Made by a program: the position numbers and the translations under genes
NCBI GenBank assembly: GCA_946481735.1
Contig: CAMLOU010000123.1
Location: 1 to 12,537 of the forward strand
Reading direction: 5' to 3'
From: an uncultured Cellvibrio sp.
Lineage (GTDB): Bacteria > Pseudomonadota > Gammaproteobacteria > Pseudomonadales > Cellvibrionaceae
Length of the DNA: 12,537 nt
Notes under the pieces: generated by a model
Database searches by the model: none
What the model was told of the DNA's origin: nothing
What the model saw: the letters and a program-made list of their open reading frames with translations, nothing else
Part shown: piece by piece, positions 7,258 through 12,537 of the stretch
Layout: each line of letters begins with the position of its first letter
Numbering within the stretch: position 1 is the first letter of the stretch

Positions 7258-8073
7258 TTAAATAATCTGGTGCAAGGCAGATAACATACTCGCGTCGGTC
7301 GCGTTTTCTGCCATATGTACTTGCCTGAAACCCGCCTGATCTGCCAATTGCGCCACCCGCTCACCCGGCACCAGCAAAGGCAACAGGCGCACGCGCTTGG
7401 CCAGCTCGGCGGTAGAGGTCGCGCGCTCCAGCTGATCCAGCACGCGTTGGTAATGTTGTAAACTTTCGCCGCTGTGCAGCGCCACAATGTTGCGATATTG
7501 CCAGGCGAGATCAGTCGTAAAAACCTCACGCAAGTTGTCAGCCGCCTGAGCCGGCAAATGGCGTTCGTATAATTCACAGTAGGTTACCTTGGCGCCGCGA
7601 GCCTGGAGAATTTCGCCCATGTGTCCGCGCCCGCCGCAACCGCGAAAGATAATAATTTTTTCACCGTCGACCTGTTGCAACTCAGCCGCCTGTAACAGGC
7701 TTTCACTGTTCATTGCGCCGGTTTCGGCAGCGGTCAATGCGCTCACCTTGATACCGTGTTGCTGCAGGTGGCGCGCGGTGGTTTCACCCACGGCAAAGTA
7801 TTCGATACCGACGGGTAATTGCGGCCAATAGTCTTCCAGCCACTGCATCGCAAAGTCCACGGCATTCTGGCTGACAAAGATCGCCTTTTGATAGAGATCG
7901 AAATCCAGCACGACATTTTTTATCGCGCGGGTTTGTTCCGCCGCACTGACGCCACGCAATTCCAACAGCGGCACCAACACACTGGCAATGCCCGCCGCAT
8001 CCAGTTGGGCGCGCCACTTTTCTGCTTGCGCGATGGGACGGGTAATGATGACCCGCCGTGGCAAGGCACTCAC
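7258..8073 (-). CDS. hemD: Uroporphyrinogen-III synthase
   Basis: Cytosolic enzyme that closes the linear hydroxymethylbilane made by HemC into uroporphyrinogen III while inverting ring D. This is the branch point to heme, siroheme and cobalamin. The 271-residue product is slightly longer than the usual 245-260. The family is poorly conserved, but the expected landmarks are present: IITRP at 9-13, FVSQNAV at 66-72, FAVGETTA at 93-100, a second-domain strand and loop IIIFRGCGGRG at 140-150, and YCELYER at 165-171. Order and spacing fit the two-domain hinge fold. The start is GTG at 8073, which follows the hemC TAA with no base between them (TAAGTG). Translation is therefore likely to depend on ribosomes finishing hemC. 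Position between hemC and hemX supports the call strongly. Confidence 0.94.
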   Translation of the reverse strand: MSALPRRVIITRPIAQAEKWRAQLDAAGIASVLVPLLELRGVSAAEQTRAIKNVVLDFDLYQKAIFVSQNAVDFAMQWLEDYWPQLPVGIEYFAVGETTARHLQQHGIKVSALTAAETGAMNSESLLQAAELQQVDGEKIIIFRGCGGRGHMGEILQARGAKVTYCELYERHLPAQAADNLREVFTTDLAWQYRNIVALHSGESLQHYQRVLDQLERATSTAELAKRVRLLPLLVPGERVAQLADQAGFRQVHMAENATDASMLSALHQII

Positions 8074-9018
8074 TTACTCAACGTCCTCTTGATACACCGC
8101 CGCCAGGATTTTATCGGCTCCGGCCTTCAGCAAACGTTCCGCCAGAGTCACCCCCATTTGCTCAGCCTCGCTGACCGGCGCGCGAATTTCATCAAACAAC
8201 ATCTGGCTGCCATCCGGCGCGCCGACTAAACCGCGCAACCACAATCCGTCTTCTGTATGCAGAGCATAGCAGGCAATGGGCACCTGGCAGCCACCCTGCA
8301 AACGGCGGTTCATGGCGCGCTCGGCAGTCACCTGTTCGGTGGTGCGCTGGTCGCGCAGGGGTTGCAGCAGCGCGATGGTTTGCGCATCCGCCAGGCGGCA
8401 CTCGATCCCCACGGCCCCTTGACCGCCGGCGGGCAAACTTTGTTCGGGAGAGAGACAGGAACGGATGCGATCTTTTAATTCCAGGCGCAACAACCCGGCA
8501 GCGGCCAGGATAATTGCGTCGTATTCATTGTTGTCCAGCTTGGCTAAACGCGTCTGTACATTACCGCGCAAAAATTTCACCTGCAGGTCCGGACGTTGCG
8601 CCAACAACTGACACTGGCGGCGCAGGCTCGAGGTACCGACCACGCTGCCTGCCGGCAAGCTGTCGAGGTCGGCAAAGCGATTGGAGACAAAAGCATCGCG
8701 CGGGTCTTCGCGCGGGCAAATGACCGCCAGCCCCAGCCCTTCAGGAAATTCCATGGGGACATCTTTCATTGAATGCACCGCGATGTCCGCTTCATCTGCG
8801 AGCAACGCATTTTCCAGTTCCTTGACGAACAGCCCTTTGCCGCCGACTTTTGCCAGGGGCACATCCAGGATCTTGTCTCCGCGGCTCACCAATGGCACCA
8901 GCTCCACCACCAGGCCGGGATGATGACGTTCCAGTTCGGCTTTCACATATTCCGCCTGCCAGAGAGCGAGCAGGCTTTTACGGGTGGCGATGCGTAGCGG
9001 GCGTTGGGCGACGGGCAT
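8074..9018 (-). CDS. hemC: Porphobilinogen deaminase (hydroxymethylbilane synthase)
   Basis: Cytosolic enzyme that links four porphobilinogen molecules into hydroxymethylbilane, passed directly to HemD. The 314-residue product (E. coli about 313) begins with [19 protein letters not shown] at 8-26 as expected. It contains [12 protein letters not shown] at 58-69, HSMKDVP at 82-88 with the catalytic aspartate D86 (E. coli D84), and the anion-binding GTSSLRRQ at 128-135. LRGNVQTRL at 150-158 and GGQGAVGIE at 198-206 follow. The dipyrromethane cofactor is held by C244 in QGGCQVPI (E. coli C242). All residues needed for activity are present. It is the first gene of the heme operon, reading leftwards from a divergent region shared with cls. 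The ribosome site is weak: only CTCTTTTTGTT precedes the ATG. Confidence 0.98.
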   Translation of the reverse strand: MPVAQRPLRIATRKSLLALWQAEYVKAELERHHPGLVVELVPLVSRGDKILDVPLAKVGGKGLFVKELENALLADEADIAVHSMKDVPMEFPEGLGLAVICPREDPRDAFVSNRFADLDSLPAGSVVGTSSLRRQCQLLAQRPDLQVKFLRGNVQTRLAKLDNNEYDAIILAAAGLLRLELKDRIRSCLSPEQSLPAGGQGAVGIECRLADAQTIALLQPLRDQRTTEQVTAERAMNRRLQGGCQVPIACYALHTEDGLWLRGLVGAPDGSQMLFDEIRAPVSEAEQMGVTLAERLLKAGADKILAAVYQEDVE

Positions 9019-9239
9019 AACAAAAAGAGTCCGGATTGAGAGCTAAAAGGTGGGCGCTATGATAACAGAGGCTGTTCGGCGGGATGCGAATCCGCGCGGC
9101 ATCCTGCGCAGACAGCAGCTATCTGATTAACCGATACCCGCCGTTTTTCGGGTTGCGTCCGTTTCTGCCACCTGTCTACACTCCGTTTTTCCAAAGGACT
9201 CCATGCATTCGTATTGCATTCCATCACGCAGGATCAGGT
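9019..9239. promoter_or_regulatory. Divergent control region between hemC and cls
   Basis: This 221-base gap must hold the promoters for the heme operon (minus strand) and for cls (plus strand). On the minus strand, TATCAT (complement of 9059-9064) could be a -10 box, but no matching -35 is evident. On the plus strand, TTGCGT at 9153-9158 and TACACT at 9177-9182 are 18 bases apart and form a weak sigma-70 candidate. Two dyads lie side by side: GGATGC/GCATCC with arms 9082-9087 and 9099-9104, and the operator-like palindrome at 9109-9125. Function is inferred only from position. Confidence 0.4.
9109..9125. promoter_or_regulatory. Operator-like imperfect palindrome
   Basis: CAGACAGC at 9109-9116 and GCTATCTG at 9118-9125 are reverse complements with one mismatch around a single central base. 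A 17-bp dyad of this kind upstream of two divergent genes resembles a dimeric regulator site, but I cannot name a regulator and the length could arise by chance. Confidence 0.2.
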
Positions 9240-10700
9240 ATGTCGGATTCATTCTGGGCTATCGTCAGCCTCGCTCAACAAGGTTTAATCCTGCTGCACT
9301 TTGCGTTGGTCATTACCTTCGCTGTGCGCGTCATCAGCCAGCGTTTGCCGGTCGGCGCTTCCCTGGCCTGGTTGTTGGTGCTGGCGTTGTTGCCGTATGT
9401 GGGCGTGGGTTTGTACCTGTTGTTCGGTGAGCGGTTTCTCGGGGTTAAACATCAACAACGCCGGGCGCGCTTACAGCAGTTGTTCGATATTCCCGCCCTG
9501 CGCAATGCCCCCATGGTGGAGCAGCCCTGGCATGAGTTTCACCCGGCCAGCCAGGCGCTGGCGCAGCTGGAGTTCCAGACCACCGGTATTCCGGCGCTGG
9601 GCGGTAATCGCGTAGCGTTTTTGCAAACCGCCCAGGCCACCATTCAACAGCTGTGCCGCGATATTCGCGCCGCCCGCCACACCTGCCATCTGGAGTTTTA
9701 TATCTGGCATCCCGGCGGCATTGCCGATGAAGTCGCCACAGCACTGGTGGACGCCGCGGAGCGCGGTGTCTATTGCCGGATCATGCTCGATGCGGTGGGC
9801 AGCAGTGCATTTTTTAAATCCGCCCTGTCCGAGCAATTGCGCCACCCGCGTATCGAACTGATCAAAGCCTGCCCTATCGGTATTATCCCCGCCAGCCTTG
9901 CCCGCTACGACCTGCGCAGCCACCGCAAGACCGTGATCATCGACAACCAGGTAGCTTATGTCGGCAGTTTTAACCTGATTGATCCCGCGCATTTCAAACA
10001 ATCGCTGGCGGTGGGTGAGTGGATTGATTTGATGGCGCGGATCGAGGGGCCGCTGGTGCAGGTGCTCAACGCCGTGTTCCTGTGGTACTGGAATATCGAA
10101 ACGGACCAGACGCTGACCCTCTTGCCCACCTCGGTGGAAATCCGCCAGGACCAGATGGTGGCGCAGGTGGCGCCGTCAGGGCCGGACAATGTCACCGACA
10201 GTATCCTGAAAAGCCTGCTGCAAGGGATTTATTCGGCGGAGCGCTCGGTGGATATCGTCACCCCGTATTTTGTACCCGGCGAAGCGCTGGAGCTGGCCCT
10301 GAGTATTGCCGCGCGCCGCGGCGTCAGGGTGAACCTGGTTTTACCCAAGCGGGTGGACTCATTTCTGGTGCGCCACGCCAGCCGCTCTTACTTCAGCGGC
10401 CTGATGGAGGCCGGGGTGAATATCCTGCAATTTGAAGAGGGTTTGCTGCACACCAAATGCATTGTGATTGACGATCAACTGGCGTTCTTCGGTACGGTGA
10501 ATATGGATCAACGCAGCCTCTGGCTGAACTTCGAGATGACCCTGATCGTGTACGACCAACCCACGGTAGCCCAACTGGCCGGGATAGTGGCAGGCTACCG
10601 CCGTTTGACCAAACCCCTGGACCCTGTGGTCTGGCAACAGCGCAGCCGCATTTCCCAGCTGTTCGAAAACATCATGCACTTGATGAGTCCGTTGATTTAA
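9240..10700 (+). CDS. clsA: Cardiolipin synthase, ClsA type
   Basis: Inner-membrane phospholipase-D-family enzyme that condenses two phosphatidylglycerol molecules into cardiolipin and glycerol. From the ATG at 9240 the product has 486 residues, exactly the length of E. coli ClsA. It has two N-terminal membrane helices (about 10-30 and 40-62), then FYIWHPGGIADEV at 153-165 and two HKD catalytic motifs: HRKTVIID with H228, K230 and D235, and HTKCIVID with H404, K406 and D411. Both motifs are intact. RSLWLNFE at 425-432 and the C-terminal LMSPLI also match ClsA. The open frame continues upstream to an ATG at 9084. The later start is preferred because AGGATCAGG precedes it, length and N-terminus then match ClsA, and the extra 52 residues look like translated control DNA. 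Its stop overlaps that of convergent algR. Confidence 0.95.
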   Translation: MSDSFWAIVSLAQQGLILLHFALVITFAVRVISQRLPVGASLAWLLVLALLPYVGVGLYLLFGERFLGVKHQQRRARLQQLFDIPALRNAPMVEQPWHEFHPASQALAQLEFQTTGIPALGGNRVAFLQTAQATIQQLCRDIRAARHTCHLEFYIWHPGGIADEVATALVDAAERGVYCRIMLDAVGSSAFFKSALSEQLRHPRIELIKACPIGIIPASLARYDLRSHRKTVIIDNQVAYVGSFNLIDPAHFKQSLAVGEWIDLMARIEGPLVQVLNAVFLWYWNIETDQTLTLLPTSVEIRQDQMVAQVAPSGPDNVTDSILKSLLQGIYSAERSVDIVTPYFVPGEALELALSIAARRGVRVNLVLPKRVDSFLVRHASRSYFSGLMEAGVNILQFEEGLLHTKCIVIDDQLAFFGTVNMDQRSLWLNFEMTLIVYDQPTVAQLAGIVAGYRRLTKPLDPVVWQQRSRISQLFENIMHLMSPLI

Positions 10701-11434
10701 AGATGCTTCAACAACGCCTTTAATCCACCCACATGGCGCCGGCTGACAATGGGGCGCATCTCGGTGTTGGACAAGCGCACCTGATACTGGCCTTGCGCCG
10801 TGCGCTCAATCGCTTCGATGTGTTTGACCGACACCAAGGCGTTGCGGTGAATGCGCAAAAAGCGCTGGCTGAATTCTTCTTCCAATTCTTTCAGGGTTTC
10901 ATCGAGCAGGTGTTCGCCGTTCACGTGATACACGGTGACGTACTTGTGGTCCGCAATAAAATAGCGCACATCATCCAGCGGAATCAGCTCAACACCACGG
11001 CGCGTCTTGGCGCTGATGTGACTGCGCAGATTGCCGGTAGGCGTCTGGTTTTGGGAAAAGGCCGCGCGTTGCACCTTGTTCAGGCGCTGGGCCTTGGTCA
11101 GCGCTTCCAGCAACTGTTCGGACTTGACCGGCTTGAGCAGATAACCCACCGCCTCCGTGCCGAAAGCATCCAGCGCGTATTGGTCGAAGGCGGTACAGAA
11201 GATCACCGCCGGTGGATCATCCAGCGCCCCGATGCGGCGCGCCACACTCAGGCCGTCTTCACCGGGCATGCGCACATCGAGCAGCACAATATCCGGATCG
11301 AATTTACAGATGGCCGCCAGCGCGGCCTCGCCGTTTTCGGCCTCAGCGATCAGGTCGTAACCGTCCAGTTTATCCAGCATACGCGCCAGGCGCTGGCGCG
11401 CGAGGGGTTCATCGTCGACGATGAGCACGTCCAT
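10697..11434 (-). CDS. algR: AlgR-like response regulator with LytTR DNA-binding domain
   Basis: Transcription regulator of a two-component pair. Residues 1-120 form a receiver domain with the acidic pair D7/D8, phospho-acceptor D53 in VLLDVRMPGEDG, T81 and K101. Residues 137-245 form a LytTR DNA-binding domain with RSHISAKTRRG at 137-147, FIADHKYVTVYH at 159-170 and RFLRIHRNALVS at 191-202. The protein matches what I recall of P. aeruginosa AlgR (about 248 residues), including PPAVIFCTA and the SRRHVGGL C-terminus. In Pseudomonas this regulator controls twitching motility, alginate and virulence genes; its targets here are unknown. It starts 11 bases after the algZ stop, with AAGG as a ribosome site, so the two are one operon. 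Its TAA stop overlaps the cls stop by 4 bases. Confidence 0.94.
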   Translation of the reverse strand: MDVLIVDDEPLARQRLARMLDKLDGYDLIAEAENGEAALAAICKFDPDIVLLDVRMPGEDGLSVARRIGALDDPPAVIFCTAFDQYALDAFGTEAVGYLLKPVKSEQLLEALTKAQRLNKVQRAAFSQNQTPTGNLRSHISAKTRRGVELIPLDDVRYFIADHKYVTVYHVNGEHLLDETLKELEEEFSQRFLRIHRNALVSVKHIEAIERTAQGQYQVRLSNTEMRPIVSRRHVGGLKALLKHL

Positions 11435-11445
11435 CTTGGTTAACC

Positions 11446-12531
11446 TTATTGTTTGTCGAGTGGATAGGTAATCAGCGTGGTAAACGTACCGCTATCAATC
11501 ATAGTGGATAAGCGCGCATTCGGCCCGTAATGGGCCGTCAGCCGGTGGCGAATATTCTGGCGTGCCATGCGATTGCTCTGGCGCCCGCCGGGCGCAGCCT
11601 GTTGCCCCACCAGCACCACCGGATTGGCGATGCGGATCACCACCTGTTTCTCCCTGATGCGCACTTCAATCACAATCCGTCCGCCTTTGGGCAGCGGTTC
11701 TATGCCGTGGAAGACGGCGTTTTCCAGCAGCGGCTGGAGCAACAGGCCGGGAATCTGCAGATCTTCCGGCAGCTTATCAATCTGCCATTCCACTTGCAGG
11801 CGCTCACCCAGGCGCAGCTTTTCAATCTCCAGGTAGTGGCGGCACAGGGCCAATTCGCGCGTAAGCGGAATCAGCGTGGGCTCCGCCAGGCTCGCGCGAA
11901 ACAGTTCGGATAAATCCTCCACCACCCGCTCGGCCGTCTCCGGTTCGGTGGCGATCAGGCTGGCGATACTGTTCATGCTGTTGAATAAAAAATGCGGCCG
12001 GATGCGCGACTGCAACGCCTGGATACGCGCCTGCAATTCTGCCTGTTGTTGATTGCGCAATTGTTGTTGCAGGTACAAATACCGCAACACAATGCCGGCA
12101 AGGATAGCGGCGGCGCAGAGATTACTGGCTAACAGCCAGCCGTCGATATTTACCCAGCGCCCCTGGGCCACGCGGCCTTCGAATATCCCCAGCACCCATT
12201 GGCCCAGCACGGACAGCACCAGGGCCACCAGCAGCACACTGGCATAGGCGACAGCACCGGCACGCACCGGCGACCAGCGCCGCAGGTAAGGGCGCAGCTT
12301 GCACAGCAAGGCCGCGCTGACCAAGGCAATCCACTGCACCTGAAAGGAGATGAGCGCGAGAATGTCCCAGTTGAGGTGTTGCAAACCGACGGAGGTCAAC
12401 GCCAGCAACAGCGCCAGCAGCTCGGCCACCAGCACCAGCAGGAAGATCGACTGGGTCGTGCACAGATCGGGCAGGAAATCATTGGCCAGTGAGCTATGAG
12501 CAGGCGTGTCGTTATTCTGGTTATCGCTCAA
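11446..12531 (-). CDS. algZ: AlgZ/FimS-like LytS-family sensor kinase (start possibly outside the window)
   Basis: Membrane sensor partner of AlgR. About four hydrophobic segments occupy residues 28-46, 56-76, 92-114 and 131-151. A short coiled coil at 153-176 follows, then the LytS-type kinase domain with the histidine H180 in RIRPHFLFNSMNS and the N-box LLQPLLENAVFHG at 265-276 with N271. The usual DxGxG box is replaced by IANP at 301-304, and the GxGxGL box is reduced to NRMARQNIRHRL at 320-331, both consistent with the aberrant ATP-binding motifs noted for Pseudomonas AlgZ. The first possible start in the window is TTG at 12531, giving 361 residues. The frame stays open through GGATTC to the window edge, so the real start may lie further right. 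FLPDLC at 19-24, conserved early in the family, suggests little is missing. Confidence 0.9.
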   Translation of the reverse strand: MSDNQNNDTPAHSSLANDFLPDLCTTQSIFLLVLVAELLALLLALTSVGLQHLNWDILALISFQVQWIALVSAALLCKLRPYLRRWSPVRAGAVAYASVLLVALVLSVLGQWVLGIFEGRVAQGRWVNIDGWLLASNLCAAAILAGIVLRYLYLQQQLRNQQQAELQARIQALQSRIRPHFLFNSMNSIASLIATEPETAERVVEDLSELFRASLAEPTLIPLTRELALCRHYLEIEKLRLGERLQVEWQIDKLPEDLQIPGLLLQPLLENAVFHGIEPLPKGGRIVIEVRIREKQVVIRIANPVVLVGQQAAPGGRQSNRMARQNIRHRLTAHYGPNARLSTMIDSGTFTTLITYPLDKQ

Positions 12532-12537
12532 GAATCC

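Noticed and set aside
8824..8832. AlgR-like binding site (TGTTCGTC-type, minus strand) inside hemC
   Set aside because: It matches the recalled consensus CCGTTCGTC at 8 of 9 bases, but two or three such hits are expected by chance in a window this size, and it lies mid-gene.
9084..9239. 52-residue N-terminal extension of cardiolipin synthase
   Set aside because: The frame is open, but the ATG at 9240 gives the exact ClsA length, has a better ribosome site and places the first membrane helix correctly.
1..12537. CRISPR array, tRNA, rRNA, insertion sequence, toxin-antitoxin or phage genes
   Set aside because: No regularly spaced direct repeats, cloverleaf sequences, transposase-like frames or small paired genes were seen. 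Nearly all of the window is accounted for by conserved housekeeping genes.

Overview
The window looks like a chromosomal housekeeping segment from a gammaproteobacterium of the Pseudomonadales/Cellvibrionales type. Three things suggest this. MetK, AhcY, MetF, HemC and ClsA match recalled Pseudomonas/E. coli proteins closely in length and motifs. An AlgZ/AlgR pair lies next to hemCDXY, as in Pseudomonas. The intergenic regions carry repeats of the 'GTAGGTCGGATTAGCGCAGCGTAATCCGAC' class, split here as GTAGGTCGGATTAGC + GCAGCGTAATCCGAC. A Cellvibrio-like genus is my best guess from memory of such repeats; it is not proven.

Left third (1-3848, plus strand) holds three genes of the activated methyl cycle. 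metK makes S-adenosylmethionine, ahcY removes S-adenosylhomocysteine, and metF supplies 5-methyl-tetrahydrofolate for remaking methionine. Both gaps between them are filled by long, perfect inverted repeats: a 27-bp arm element between metK and ahcY, and a 32-bp arm element between ahcY and metF. The 3' half of metK and 5' half of ahcY also have an odd codon choice, almost entirely G- or T-ending.

Middle (3849-9018, minus strand) holds a YgfF-like short-chain dehydrogenase that converges on metF, then a second REP-type inverted repeat, then the tightly packed heme operon read hemC-hemD-hemX-hemY. HemC and HemD carry out consecutive steps from porphobilinogen to uroporphyrinogen III. HemX and HemY are membrane-anchored companions of poorly defined role.

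Right third (9019-12537): a 221-bp divergent control region separates hemC from a plus-strand clsA-type cardiolipin synthase. cls ends tail-to-tail with algR, the two TAA stops sharing the palindrome TTAA. algR and algZ form a minus-strand two-component pair. algZ runs to the window edge and its start may lie outside.

I found no new defence, mobile or biosynthetic system. The items worth a second look are the structured intergenic repeats, the local codon anomaly around one of them, and the insertion of cls between algR and hemC.
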